In this document: in pieces, positions 26,692-36,887 of the stretch | Layout: every line of letters begins with the position of its first letter | Position numbering within the stretch: position 1 is the first letter of the stretch | Source: M3007 sp964646615 | GTDB taxonomy: Bacteria > Bacteroidota > Bacteroidia > Chitinophagales > Saprospiraceae | Length of the DNA: 64,000 nucleotides | NCBI GenBank assembly: GCA_964646615.1 | Contig: CAZYEV010000008.1 | Location: 1 to 64,000, forward strand | Direction: 5' to 3' | The notes under the pieces: model-generated | Databases searched by the model: none | What the model was told of the DNA's origin: nothing | Seen by the model: only the letters and a program-made list of their open reading frames with translations | Position numbers and translations under genes: made by a program

Positions 26692-27249
26692 ATGGCCTAT
26701 CATCCCACCAGTACGGACGAGAAGCTGAGACAGGGCTGTTTGGAACGGCATCCGCTGGCCCAAAAATACCTGTATCAGCGCTATTTCGGGCGGCTGCTGG
26801 GTATTGCTATGCGTTACACGTCTGACCGCGATGAGGCTGTCGGCGTTTTAAATCAGGCATTTTTGAAGATTTTCACCAACATGGATCAGTACAGCGGCGT
26901 GGGTTCTTTTGCGGGGTGGATGGCTAAAGTAGTGCTGCATACGGCTATTGACCACGTGCGCAGCCAGGTTACGTATCGCCGCGCGATAGATTTCCACACC
27001 GAAGCCGATGGGCGTGTGCTGAACGAGGGACTGGACCAACTTCAGGCTGAAGATATTTTCCGCCTGATCCAGCAGCTGCCGCCGGCCACGCGCACGGTGT
27101 TCAGCCTGTATGTGGTGGACGGCTACAAGCACAGCGAGATTGCCGAGATGTTGGACATTGACGAGGGCACTTCCAAATGGCATTTATTTCAGGCGCGACG
27201 TTTGCTGCAAGAGCGGCTGGGGCGTTTGTATGCCTCCGTTGCCCGGTGA
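26692..27249 (+). CDS. ECF-type RNA polymerase sigma factor
   Basis: 185 residues. Region 2 includes YLYQRYFGRLLGIAMRYTSDRDEAVGVLNQAFLKIFTNMDQY and the aromatic core FAGWMAKVVLHTAIDH; region 4 has LPPATRTVFSLYVVDGYKHSEIAEMLDIDEGTSKWHLFQARRLLQ, a clear helix-turn-helix. The next gene (27309) starts 59 bp later and encodes a membrane-anchored protein in the place where an anti-sigma factor is expected. A weak -7 element TAACTTTC lies at 26656-26663. Confidence 0.93.
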   Translation: MAYHPTSTDEKLRQGCLERHPLAQKYLYQRYFGRLLGIAMRYTSDRDEAVGVLNQAFLKIFTNMDQYSGVGSFAGWMAKVVLHTAIDHVRSQVTYRRAIDFHTEADGRVLNEGLDQLQAEDIFRLIQQLPPATRTVFSLYVVDGYKHSEIAEMLDIDEGTSKWHLFQARRLLQERLGRLYASVAR

Positions 27250-27308
27250 ATTTAGGCAAGAAAGCGAGGAATGACCGCTTTTTCAAACCAACTTTTATCG
27301 CTTAGAAA

Positions 27309-28622
27309 ATGGAACCGTTACGCAATAAGCAAGAGCAACACGTGCGCGAGCAATTGAGGCAGCACGAGTTTCCGTTCGACGAGCGGGCCTGGGCGGCAAT
27401 GGAAGTGTTGCTGGCGGAGTCGCGACGCCCGGGTGCTGTAGTGCCCTGGCGGCGCTACGGCTGGTGGGCGTTGCTGTTGGCAATAGTATCGGTGCTATTG
27501 CTGTGGCAGGCACGGCCCATGCAGAGGAAAGAGAAATTGGAGCCTCAGAAACCACCTGCCGGGCCGGTGGCTGAAGCCCTGCAAGGTTCAGGCTCCTCGC
27601 AGGGCGCGCCTGTTTTATCTGTGGGCGACCATCAGCCTTTAAGTAAGACCGCAAACAAAGGCACTAAAAAGGCCTCCAGCGCCCATTTCTCTCCAAATAA
27701 AAAGGCAAGCACGGAGATGGCCTTGGCGCGGCATCCAGCAGCGGGTCGGAAGTCCCGCGCGCAGGAGCGCACCCAAAAGGGCCTCTCTTTACAACCGTTA
27801 GAAGAAGAGATCTCCCGCCGCAGTCAGCTCTCAGAAATGCTTCGGCCTTCTTTGACCGGATACACTGACGAGGCCTCCCAGATGGTGTCGAGCCATGAGC
27901 AAGCATTGGAAACACTGGAGGCGTTGCCACTCGCTGCTGCCGAAGCAAATCTGACACGGCTGACTACGTCCGGCGATTTGACGCTTTTGTCCCGGGCAGA
28001 CCTGACGCCTCAACCACCGCGCATCGAGCACGGGCTGACCCTTGGCCTGGGTGCCAGCGTAGTGCAGCGACAGCCTTTAGCCGCTACGCCGGCGCCAGTG
28101 CTGGGCTATCTCTTCCGCTACCGCTTTGGCGCCAACACCAGCTGGCAAGCCGAAGCACAGGTGAAATCGGTCAGCGGTTATTCTTTGGGCGCACGGGTTC
28201 AGGAAAACACGCCCGGCGGGCCGCTGATGGTCAGCCACGAGGTGGAGGGCCTGCTTTTTGTGGAACTACCCATAGGCGTACACCACCGCTATCGGCCCGA
28301 CCAGGCCTTTTTTGTCGGTGTCCGCCCATCCTGGAATATGCCCATGCGCACGCAGACTACGGCTTTTCTCTCCAGTCCTACGCCCACGGGCGATTACAGC
28401 GTCCGCAGAGGCCTGTATGCTTTCGATGTGGGTATTTCGGTGGGCTGGGAATGGCGGCTTCACCCTCAGTGGGCCCTGGATGCACGCCTGACGCAGGGCA
28501 CGACCAATCTGGCTGCCGAGGGCTTCTTTGACGGAGTCAATCGGCTGTACAACACCGACTTCCAGGTTTCGCTGCGCTATTTCACTGCGCCCGACAGGCG
28601 CGCCCTGACGGCCCGGCTGTAA
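27309..28622 (+). CDS. single-pass membrane protein with C-terminal beta-barrel, possible anti-sigma or porin-like
   Basis: 437 residues. A cytoplasmic-looking N-terminus (MEPLRNKQEQHVREQLRQHEF, AWAAMEVLLAES) is followed by one helix (RYGWWALLLAIVSVLLLW, about 48-66), a long Lys/Ser/Pro-rich linker, and a C-terminal half (from about 235) of amphipathic strands (LTLGLGASVVQRQPL, VLGYLFRYRFGANTSWQAEAQVKSV, FDVGISVGWEWRLHP, FQVSLRYFTAP) like an outer-membrane barrel. It is directly downstream of the ECF sigma gene, so an anti-sigma role of the N-terminus is plausible but the sequence match is weak. A protein with an inner-membrane helix and an outer barrel would be odd; the linker could span the periplasm. 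Confidence 0.6.
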   Translation: MEPLRNKQEQHVREQLRQHEFPFDERAWAAMEVLLAESRRPGAVVPWRRYGWWALLLAIVSVLLLWQARPMQRKEKLEPQKPPAGPVAEALQGSGSSQGAPVLSVGDHQPLSKTANKGTKKASSAHFSPNKKASTEMALARHPAAGRKSRAQERTQKGLSLQPLEEEISRRSQLSEMLRPSLTGYTDEASQMVSSHEQALETLEALPLAAAEANLTRLTTSGDLTLLSRADLTPQPPRIEHGLTLGLGASVVQRQPLAATPAPVLGYLFRYRFGANTSWQAEAQVKSVSGYSLGARVQENTPGGPLMVSHEVEGLLFVELPIGVHHRYRPDQAFFVGVRPSWNMPMRTQTTAFLSSPTPTGDYSVRRGLYAFDVGISVGWEWRLHPQWALDARLTQGTTNLAAEGFFDGVNRLYNTDFQVSLRYFTAPDRRALTARL

Positions 28623-28627
28623 GCAGT

Positions 28628-28656
28628 TTGAGGCCCTCGCCTTCGCTTACCTTTGC
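28628..28656 (+). promoter_or_regulatory. consensus Bacteroidota promoter of psuG
   Basis: TTTG at 28628-28631, a 17-bp spacer and TACCTTTG at 28649-28656: both elements of the Bacteroidota vegetative promoter match perfectly. Transcription would start about 28660-28664, inside the hairpin that follows. Confidence 0.75.
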
Positions 28657-28693
28657 GCCAACGCACCGCTGAAAGATGCTGTGCGTTGGCGCA
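28656..28693 (+). promoter_or_regulatory. perfect 12-bp hairpin in the psuG leader
   Basis: GCGCCAACGCAC (28656-28667) pairs perfectly with GTGCGTTGGCGC (28682-28693) across 14 nt; AACCG and a T5 run follow. It might terminate read-through from 27309-28622 or act as an operator overlapping the transcription start. Confidence 0.55.
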
Positions 28694-28728
28694 ACCGTTT
28701 TTATCACAACCCGACAAGTCGCTGCAGG

Positions 28729-29649
28729 ATGAACCCTTTCGTGGCTATCGCCCCCGAAGTGCAAGCCGCCCTGTCTGAAGGCCGGGCGGTGGTGGCTTTG
28801 GAGAGCACCATCATTGCGCACGGCATGCCTTACCCCGACAACTTAGAAACGGCTTTGCGATTGGAAGCGGTCGTTCGGCAGGCGGGCGCGGTGCCGGCCA
28901 CCTGTGCCGTCGTGGGCGGGCAGCTGCGGGTCGGCCTGAGCGAGGAGGAAATAGAACGCTTTGCCCAAAAAGGGCGCACCCTTGCCAAAGCCAGCCGGCG
29001 CGACCTCGGCTATTTGCTCAGCCGGGGCCTTGACGGAGCCACCACCGTGGCGGCCACCATGATCATCGCTCACTTAGCCGGCATCCGCTGCTTCGCTACC
29101 GGCGGCATCGGCGGGGTGCATCGCGGCGCATCGGCCACGTTCGACATCTCTGCCGACCTGCAAGAACTGGCCCATACGCCGGTGGCCGTAGTGTGTGCCG
29201 GCGCCAAAAGTATCCTGGACCTCGGCCTGACGCTGGAGTATCTGGAAACCTTCGGCGTGCCCGTGCTGGGCTACCAGACCGACGAATTTCCGGCCTTCTA
29301 CGCACGCACCAGCGGCTTCCGCGTAGACTACCGCATGGACACCCCCGAGGCCATCGCCCAACTCCTGAAGGCGCACTGGGGCATCGGCCTGCACAGCGGC
29401 GTAGTGGTGGCCAATCCCATTCCCGAACCCTATGCCTTGGATGCCAGAAGCATGGAAGAGACCATCGCCACAGCGGTAGCCGACGCCGAACGCCAGCACA
29501 TCCGGGGCAAAGACCTGACGCCTTTTCTGCTGGCACGCATTGAACAACTGACCGGAGGCCTCAGCCTGAAGGCCAACGTCGAATTGGTGTGCAACAACGC
29601 CCACCTGGCGGCATTAGTGGCGCAAGCACTCGCGGAGGTGCAGCCCTGA
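28729..29649 (+). CDS. psuG: pseudouridine-5'-phosphate glycosidase
   Basis: 306 residues from ATG 28729. It reversibly splits pseudouridine 5'-phosphate into uracil and ribose 5-phosphate, the last step of pseudouridine breakdown. The sequence has the family landmarks: VALESTIIAHGMPYPDN near the start, SRRDLGYLLSRGLDGATTVAATMIIAHLAGI, FATGGIGGVHRGA, VVCAGAKSILDLGLTLEYLET, VANPIPEPYALD and GKDLTPFLLARI. Length is normal. The usual partner, a PfkB-type pseudouridine kinase (PsuK), is not within the window. The gene has its own consensus promoter and a leader hairpin. Confidence 0.95.
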   Translation: MNPFVAIAPEVQAALSEGRAVVALESTIIAHGMPYPDNLETALRLEAVVRQAGAVPATCAVVGGQLRVGLSEEEIERFAQKGRTLAKASRRDLGYLLSRGLDGATTVAATMIIAHLAGIRCFATGGIGGVHRGASATFDISADLQELAHTPVAVVCAGAKSILDLGLTLEYLETFGVPVLGYQTDEFPAFYARTSGFRVDYRMDTPEAIAQLLKAHWGIGLHSGVVVANPIPEPYALDARSMEETIATAVADAERQHIRGKDLTPFLLARIEQLTGGLSLKANVELVCNNAHLAALVAQALAEVQP

Positions 29650-29706
29650 GGCCTCTGCCCTCCTGCTCAGAAGCGGCCATCTGGCATCCGGGCACCGCTG
29701 GCAAGG

Positions 29707-30720
29707 TCACACATTGTTCAGCATCCGGAAGAACAACTCGCGCATGAGCGCCTCTTCGCCCGTGTGGGCGGTATCGGTATTGACGCCTTTGGCGCGCAGG
29801 TCGTACAGGTGCAGCAGGTGGAGGATGTGTTCGACGTGTTCGCGCGTGTAGTTGCGGGCGGCGGCTTTGTATTCTTTCACAAAAAAGTCGGAGCGCAGTT
29901 CGAGGGTTTTGGCGATTTCGGCATCGGAGGCGTTGGGCAGGAAATAGAGCATGTACACTTTGGAGAAGTAGTTGTACAGGCTGGCAATGGCGCCAATGAG
30001 CGGGTTTTTGCGGATGTTGGCCGCGAAGTACTGTTCGATGCGGGCGATGCGGGCTTTGTCGCGCAGGGCGAAGGCGCGTTGGAGTTCGAAGACGTTGTAC
30101 TCTTTGCTGATGCCGACAAATTCTTCCACATGGGCGGGCGTGATGACGCTGCCGGCGGGCAGGTTGAGGGCCAATTTGTCCAATTCATTGGCCACTTTGG
30201 CTAAGTCGGCGCCCAGGTATTCGGCCAGCAGGGCGGCGGCGGCAGGCTCGATGGTGCGTTTTTGCGCTTTGCAGTAGCCGGCTATCCAGTCGGGCAGCTG
30301 GTTGTCGTAGAGTTTTTTGCTTTCAAAGACCACTGCTTTTGCGGCCAGCGCCTTACCCATGCGGGTGCGCATGTCAAACTTTTTGTGCTTGTGGCAGATG
30401 ACGAAGACCGTGGTGGGCATGGGGTTTTCGGCGTAGCTGGTCAGGTCGTTCAGCCCTTTCATTTCCTGGGCTTCGCGCAGGATGACCACCTGACGGGCGC
30501 TCATCATGGGGTACCGGCGCAGCTGGTCGAGCAAGGTGAGTGGCTCGGCGTCTTTGCCGTAGAGGATGAGCTGGTTGAAGCTGCGCTCGGCTTCCGACAG
30601 GGCTTCGGCCTCAATGGCAGCCTCGATGCGGTCAATGAAATAGGGCTCCTCACCATGGAGGAGGTAAATGGGCTGGAATTTGCCCGCCTGGATGTCGCGC
30701 AGGATCTCTTCGTAGGTCAT
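29707..30720 (-). CDS. holA: DNA polymerase III delta subunit (clamp-loader)
   Basis: 337 residues from ATG 30720 (MTYEEILRDI). PIYLLHGEEPYFIDRIEAAIEAEAL opens the HolA fold, then LDQLRRYPMMSARQVVILREAQEMKG, LAEYLGADLAKVANELDKLAL and VGISKEYNVFELQRA. HolA is the wrench subunit that opens the sliding clamp. The reading frame continues upstream through the palindromic repeat (giving a PTKLVWP stretch), but that extension has no family support. The repeat array 30750-30849 lies in the gap before it. Confidence 0.92.
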   Translation of the reverse strand: MTYEEILRDIQAGKFQPIYLLHGEEPYFIDRIEAAIEAEALSEAERSFNQLILYGKDAEPLTLLDQLRRYPMMSARQVVILREAQEMKGLNDLTSYAENPMPTTVFVICHKHKKFDMRTRMGKALAAKAVVFESKKLYDNQLPDWIAGYCKAQKRTIEPAAAALLAEYLGADLAKVANELDKLALNLPAGSVITPAHVEEFVGISKEYNVFELQRAFALRDKARIARIEQYFAANIRKNPLIGAIASLYNYFSKVYMLYFLPNASDAEIAKTLELRSDFFVKEYKAAARNYTREHVEHILHLLHLYDLRAKGVNTDTAHTGEEALMRELFFRMLNNV

Positions 30721-30749
30721 CGGAGGGCGAAGGTAGGGCGGGGGATCAG

Positions 30750-30842
30750 GCCAAACAAGTTTGGTGGGTATGGGGCCAAACAAGTTTGGCCGTTACTTAG
30801 CCAAACGAGTTTGGCGGGTACGGGGCCAAACAAGTTTGGCGG

Positions 30843-30849
<7 letters not shown>
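30750..30849 (+). repeat. 25-bp palindromic repeat, locus 3 (four tandem copies)
   Basis: Copies start at 30750, 30775, 30800 and 30825, an exact 25-bp period. The variants are TTTGGTGGGTAT, TTTGGCCGTTAC, GCCAAACGAG and the consensus. The last copy overlaps the 3' end of the DUF1800 gene: TTA at 30843-30845 is that gene's TAA stop on the minus strand. Confidence 0.97.
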
Positions 30850-32366
<1,517 letters not shown>

Positions 32367-32385
32367 CTACAGGCTGTAGTCTGTA

Positions 32386-32393
32386 CAAAGGTA
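32386..32393 (-). promoter_or_regulatory. -7 promoter element (TACCTTTG) of the DUF1800 gene
   Basis: A perfect TAnnTTTG element on the minus strand, 20 bp upstream of the start at 32366. No clear -33 TTTG at the expected distance. Confidence 0.5.
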
Positions 32394-32575
32394 CGGCGCC
32401 ACCGGGCGTTCCGGGCAGTAAACAGGCGGATTGTCGGGGAGCGGGCAAGGTTGGACAACGGGGCACAAGAACACGAGCAGGCCCTGAAACGGAAGGGTAC
32501 TGCGTGGAGATTTTCCGGTGCAATGCAGGCGCTACCGACGACCTTTGCCGCATTGTTTTTCACGCTCCTTTACGC

Positions 32576-33736
32576 ATGAACCTTAGCGACATTCTGACTC
32601 ATTTGGGCGAGACGCGCGAAGTGTACTTTGGCGCGGTGGCGCCTCCTGTTGTTCACAGCAGCAATTTTGCTTTTAGCGACCTGGCGTCGTGGCGGGCGGC
32701 GTTTGCCGACGAGCTGACGCACCACGTCTACACGCGGGGCAACAATCCCACGGTCGAAATCCTGCGGAAAAAACTGGCGGCCTTGGAAGGCACGGAGGAT
32801 TGCTTAGTGTTTGCCAGCGGAGCTGGTGCCATTGCGGCGGCTGTGCTGGGCAATGTGCAGGCGGGCGACCACGTGGTGTGCCAGCAGCATCCGTACTCGT
32901 GGACGAGCACCCTGCTGCGCAAGTTTTTGCCGCGCTTTGGCGTCGAGCACACGTTTGTGGACGGCACAGATATCGAGCAAATCCGCGCAGCACTGCGGCC
33001 CAACACGCGCGTGCTGTATTTGGAAAGCCCCAACACCATGACCTACGAATGCCAGGACCTGGCAGCATGCGCTGAACTGGCGCGCTCGCGCGGCATCGTT
33101 ACCATTGCCGACAATTCCTACTGCTCGCCCATTTACCAGAACCCAGCGGCCTTTGGCATTGACATCGTGGTGCATTCGGGCACCAAATACCTCAACGGGC
33201 ACTCGGATGTAGTTGTAGGCGTGTTGTGCGCCAGCCACGCCATGACGCGCCGCATTTTCGAGTCGGAACTCATGACTCTGGGCGGCATTCTGGGGCCACA
33301 TGACGCAGCGCTGGTACTGCGCGGGCTGCGAACGCTGCCCCTGCGCATTGAGCGCAGCGATGCCAGCGCCCGCTACCTCATCGAGCGGCTGGAGCAACAT
33401 CCGAAAGTGGAGCGCCTGTGGTATCCGTTTCACGCCAGCTTTCCGCAGCGCGAGCTGGCCCAGCGCCAGATGCGCGGCTGCGGCGGGCTGTTCTCGGTGC
33501 AGTTTCGCACGCCCACGATGGAGCGCATGGAGGCATTCGTGCACCGGCTGCAGCGCTTCCTGATGGCCGTATCGTGGGGCGGCTACGAGTCGCTCATCAT
33601 CCCAATGGTGGGCTTTTACGGCATCCCGGGCCGCGCCGAACCGCATCTGCCCTGGTCGTTTTGTCGCTTTTACATCGGCCTGGAAGACCCGCAATGGCTG
33701 TGGGAAGACCTGGAGCAGGCTATGGAAGTGCTGTGA
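32576..33736 (+). CDS. PLP-dependent trans-sulfuration enzyme family protein (cystathionine gamma-lyase/synthase-like)
   Basis: 386 residues from ATG 32576. Fold type I PLP enzyme of the Cys/Met metabolism family: YTRGNNPTVEILRKKLAALEG, DCLVFASGAGAIAAAVLG, RVLYLESPNTMTYECQDL, IVTIADNSYCSPIYQNP and the PLP lysine in VVHSGTKYLNGHSDVV (Lys204). The C-terminal part (AVSWGGYESLIIPM, LPWSFCRFYIGLEDPQWLWEDLEQAM) is typical. It could be cystathionine beta- or gamma-lyase, cystathionine gamma-synthase or methionine gamma-lyase; sequence alone does not decide. GACCTTTG at 32539-32546 may be its -7 element. It stands alone, followed by a strong bidirectional terminator. Confidence 0.9.
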   Translation: MNLSDILTHLGETREVYFGAVAPPVVHSSNFAFSDLASWRAAFADELTHHVYTRGNNPTVEILRKKLAALEGTEDCLVFASGAGAIAAAVLGNVQAGDHVVCQQHPYSWTSTLLRKFLPRFGVEHTFVDGTDIEQIRAALRPNTRVLYLESPNTMTYECQDLAACAELARSRGIVTIADNSYCSPIYQNPAAFGIDIVVHSGTKYLNGHSDVVVGVLCASHAMTRRIFESELMTLGGILGPHDAALVLRGLRTLPLRIERSDASARYLIERLEQHPKVERLWYPFHASFPQRELAQRQMRGCGGLFSVQFRTPTMERMEAFVHRLQRFLMAVSWGGYESLIIPMVGFYGIPGRAEPHLPWSFCRFYIGLEDPQWLWEDLEQAMEVL

Positions 33737-33814
33737 GGGGGCCGTCCATCCGGCGAGAGTGCGCGTAATTTCTGCCGGTGCAACGACCTTTTTTTGATGG
33801 AGAAATCCATAAAA

Positions 33815-33850
33815 AAAATGCCGGCTTGCTGAAAAGCAGGCCGGCATTTT
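33815..33850. terminator. bidirectional terminator between convergent genes
   Basis: A 16-bp stem, AAAATGCCGGCTTGCT at 33815-33830 against AGCAGGCCGGCATTTT at 33835-33850 with one G-T pair and a GAAA loop. A-runs on the left and T-runs on the right serve both strands (gene ending at 33736 and gene ending at 33884). Confidence 0.85.
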
Positions 33851-33883
33851 GGCTGAAATGCCCAAAGTATCGGCAGCGGGCAA

Positions 33884-34252
33884 TTACGCCGCGAACGACG
33901 TACCACAACCGCAGGTGGACGAAGCATTAGGGTTATTGAACTTGAAACCGCGATTATCTAAACCGTTGACGAAGTCAATTTCCATGCCCAGCAAATAGAT
34001 GGCATGTGCGCGGTTCATCAGCACCTTGATACCGCTCACTTCGAAAAGGTCGTCACCCTCCTGCGGCAGGTCGAAGCCCAGGATGTAGGAAAAGCCCGAA
34101 CAGCCGCCGCCTTTGACGCCTACGCGCAGGCCGTACTCTTCCGGGATGTTCTCCTGTTGCCGGATAAGGGCCAGCTGTTCAACGGCGCCCGGCGTCAGGG
34201 TAATCGGGGCCGTTACGGCGGGTGCTTTTTCTTGTGTGTTTTCCATACCCAT
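33884..34252 (-). CDS. iron-sulfur cluster assembly protein, HesB/IscA/ErpA family
   Basis: 122 residues (ATG at 34252; a second ATG at 34246 is possible). A-type Fe-S carrier: TLTPGAVEQLALIRQQ, YGLRVGVKGGGCSGFSYILGFD with the first Cys, and SSTCGCGTSF with the CxC pair at the C-terminus. IDFVNGLDNRGFKFNNPNA is typical of the family. It accepts Fe-S clusters and passes them to apo-enzymes; the window has several Fe-S enzymes that could be clients, though that link is only inference. It lies downstream of pyrG on the same strand with a 129-bp gap, so it probably has its own promoter. Confidence 0.92.
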   Translation of the reverse strand: MGMENTQEKAPAVTAPITLTPGAVEQLALIRQQENIPEEYGLRVGVKGGGCSGFSYILGFDLPQEGDDLFEVSGIKVLMNRAHAIYLLGMEIDFVNGLDNRGFKFNNPNASSTCGCGTSFAA

Positions 34253-34381
34253 GTCATGCGTTTTAGCGCTGCAAAGTTAGGCCTTATTAACGTCAAAGCG
34301 CGCCAAATGGTTTTTCTGCCAATGCGAGAGAGGGTCGGCTTGCAGTAACCGAGGAGGGAAGCGCTGCTGACGTTTACGGGT

Positions 34382-36025
34382 TTATTTTTCGTCTTCAGGG
34401 CTGGGTCCGGTTTCGGCTGCTTTTTTCTGCATGCAATGCCGCACGAAGTCCACAAAGAGCGGGTGTGGGTTTTCGACGGTGCTCTTGAGCTCTGGGTGAA
34501 ATTGCACGCCTACAAACCAGCGGTGGTCTTTCAGTTCCATAATTTCCACCAGGTTCGTGTCGGGGTTGATGCCAACGGGCAACATGCCGGCCTTTCGGAA
34601 GGCCTCCAGATAGGCGTTGTTGAACTCCCAGCGGTGGCGGTGTCGCTCGGAGATTTCGGTGCGCCGATAGGCGGCGTGTACTTTGGAGCCTTTTTCCAGC
34701 ACGCACGGAAAAGCGCCGAGCCGCATGGTGCCGCCCTTTTGGGTGATTTTTTTCTGGGCATCCATCAGGTCAATGACCGGGTGCGGCGTGTTAGGGTTGA
34801 CCTCGGTGGAGGCAGCGTCGTGCAGCTGGAGCACATTTCGGGCGAATTCGACGCAGGCCATTTGCATGCCCAGACAGATGCCAAAGAAAGGCACGTTGTG
34901 CTCGCGTGCGTAGCGGATGGCGTGTATTTTGCCTTCGATGCCGCGTTCGCCAAAGCCCGGAGCGACCAGGATGCCGTCGAAGGGCGCCAGTAACTGGCAT
35001 ACTTCTTCGTAGCTGCCCTCCAGGTCTTCGGCGTGGATGGGCGTTACGCGCACCTTGCAGCGATGAACGGTGCCGGCGTGCACGAAAGACTCATAGATAG
35101 ATTTATAGGCGTCGGGCAGTTCGTTGTACTTGCCCACCAGCCCGACGTTGACCTCGGTAGTCGGGTTTTTGAGCCGTTGCAGGAAGGCCTTCCAGCGCGT
35201 CAGGTCAGGCTCGCGGCGATCACTGAGGTGCAATTTAGAGATGACTACTGAGTCCAAACCCTCGTCGAGCAGCAACAGCGGCACATCGTAGATGCTGTCA
35301 GCGTCCAGGGCCTCAATGACGGCCGGCATTTCCACGTTGCAAAACAGCGCCAGTTTGCGGCGGATGTCGGGGCTTAGCGGGTGTTCGGTGCGGCAGGCCA
35401 ACACATCGGGCTGTACGCCCAGGCTCAGCAATTCCTTGACGGAATGCTGCGTGGGCTTGGTTTTCAACTCTTTGGCGGCTTGCAGGTAAGGGATAAGGGT
35501 CAGGTGAATGACCAAGCAGTTGTCGCGCCCCAGTTCCCAGCGCAGCTGACGCACGGACTCGACATAGGGCAGCGACTCAATGTCGCCCACTGTGCCGCCC
35601 AGCTCGGTGATGACGATGTCGTACTGGCCCGTCTGGCCCAGCAGCAGCATGCGGCGTTTGATTTCGTCGGTGATGTGCGGGATGACCTGCACCGTCTTGC
35701 CCAGATAATCTCCGGCGCGCTCCTTGTTGATGACGGTCTGATAGACGGCTCCTGTGGTTACGTTGTTGGCCTTCGAGGTGGGTATATTCAGGAAGCGCTC
35801 ATAATGCCCCAGGTCGAGGTCGGTCTCCGCGCCGTCGTCCGTTACGTAGCATTCGCCGTGCTCGTAAGGGTTGAGCGTACCCGGGTCCACGTTGATGTAA
35901 GGGTCGAATTTCTGAATGGTTACCGCAAACCCGCGTGCTTGCAGCAGTTTGGCCAAAGAGGCGCATAAAATGCCCTTGCCTAAGGACGAGGTAACGCCCC
36001 CCGTAACAAAGATGTATTTCGTCAT
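34382..36025 (-). CDS. pyrG: CTP synthase
   Basis: 547 residues, the usual length. Makes CTP from UTP, ATP and glutamine. The N-terminal synthetase domain starts TKYIFVTGGVTSSLGKGILCASLAKLLQ (P-loop GVTSSLGKG) with DPYINVDPGTLNPYEHGE; ITELGGTVGDIESLPYVE follows. The class I glutamine amidotransferase half has PFFGICLGMQMACVEFARN with the catalytic Cys and VQFHPELKSTVENPHPLF with the His/Glu pair. Transcribed divergently from lipB; a near-consensus -7 element (TACCTTTA) is at 36051-36058. Confidence 0.98.
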   Translation of the reverse strand: MTKYIFVTGGVTSSLGKGILCASLAKLLQARGFAVTIQKFDPYINVDPGTLNPYEHGECYVTDDGAETDLDLGHYERFLNIPTSKANNVTTGAVYQTVINKERAGDYLGKTVQVIPHITDEIKRRMLLLGQTGQYDIVITELGGTVGDIESLPYVESVRQLRWELGRDNCLVIHLTLIPYLQAAKELKTKPTQHSVKELLSLGVQPDVLACRTEHPLSPDIRRKLALFCNVEMPAVIEALDADSIYDVPLLLLDEGLDSVVISKLHLSDRREPDLTRWKAFLQRLKNPTTEVNVGLVGKYNELPDAYKSIYESFVHAGTVHRCKVRVTPIHAEDLEGSYEEVCQLLAPFDGILVAPGFGERGIEGKIHAIRYAREHNVPFFGICLGMQMACVEFARNVLQLHDAASTEVNPNTPHPVIDLMDAQKKITQKGGTMRLGAFPCVLEKGSKVHAAYRRTEISERHRHRWEFNNAYLEAFRKAGMLPVGINPDTNLVEIMELKDHRWFVGVQFHPELKSTVENPHPLFVDFVRHCMQKKAAETGPSPEDEK

Positions 36026-36050
36026 CGCACGTTCAGATGGTTACGGGGCG

Positions 36051-36058
36051 TAAAGGTA
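36051..36058 (-). promoter_or_regulatory. -7 promoter element (TACCTTTA) of pyrG
   Basis: One mismatch to TAnnTTTG on the minus strand, 25 bp before the pyrG start codon. Confidence 0.45.
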
Positions 36059-36143
36059 CGATGGTGCCTCTGGCATGTAGCGAAAAGCCAATGTGCTTTT
36101 TCTGTAGGGAAAACTTTTGCCCGCAGAGCGTGTTTTTGGACGC

Positions 36144-36887
36144 ATGCCAACCGTCAAATGGCAAGATTTAGGCCGGCTCGACTACCAGCCCGCGTGGGAC
36201 TACCAGACGCAATTGCACCGCCGCATGGTGGAGCAGAAACTCCAGCGCCGACATCTGAAACCCGGGCAATACGCGCAAGAACACTACTTCCTCCTGGTAG
36301 AGCATCCGCCGGTCTATACCCTCGGTAAAAGTGGCTCGACACAGCACCTCTTGCTGAGCGAAGCTGAACTGCGTGAGCGCGGTATCCAGTACTTTCCCAT
36401 CAACCGCGGCGGCGACATCACGTACCACGGGCCGGGGCAAATCGTGGGCTACCCTATCCTCGATCTGGAGTGCTTCTTCACCGATGTGCACCGATACGTG
36501 CGAAGCCTGGAAGAGATCATCATGCGCACGCTGAGCGATTACGGTATCGAAACGCTTCGCCTGCCGCCCAACACGGGCGTATGGTGCCCGCCGCGCCCGG
36601 ACTGCGCCCTTCCCGCTGCTGAAGAGGGTTTTTGGGAAAAATTCCGAAAAATCTGCGCTATTGGCGTGCACCTGAGCCGTTGGGTAACCCTGCATGGCTT
36701 CGCGTTCAACGTGAATACGGATCTGACTTTTTTCCGACACATCGTGCCCTGCGGCATTGCAGATGCGGATAAAACAGTAACTTCGCTCGCCTGGGAACTC
36801 GGCCAGCCTGTGGAGGCAGAGGCTGTGAAGGAGCGCTTAAAACACCACTTCCGTGCAGTCTTCGACTGCGAAATCGAACCAGCATGA
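36144..36887 (+). CDS. lipB: lipoyl(octanoyl) transferase
   Basis: 247 residues from ATG 36144. Transfers octanoate from acyl carrier protein to lipoyl domains such as that of the E2 at 4159-5475. Landmarks: HYFLLVEHPPVYTLGKSG, FPINRGGDITYHGPGQIVGYPILDLE, ICAIGVHLSRWVTLHGFAFNVN with the catalytic region Lys before it, and VPCGIADADKTVTSLAWE with the catalytic Cys. A frame open upstream to a TTG at 36117 has no support. Its TGA overlaps the ATG of the next gene (ATGA, 4 bp), so the two are translationally coupled. Confidence 0.96.
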   Translation: MPTVKWQDLGRLDYQPAWDYQTQLHRRMVEQKLQRRHLKPGQYAQEHYFLLVEHPPVYTLGKSGSTQHLLLSEAELRERGIQYFPINRGGDITYHGPGQIVGYPILDLECFFTDVHRYVRSLEEIIMRTLSDYGIETLRLPPNTGVWCPPRPDCALPAAEEGFWEKFRKICAIGVHLSRWVTLHGFAFNVNTDLTFFRHIVPCGIADADKTVTSLAWELGQPVEAEAVKERLKHHFRAVFDCEIEPA

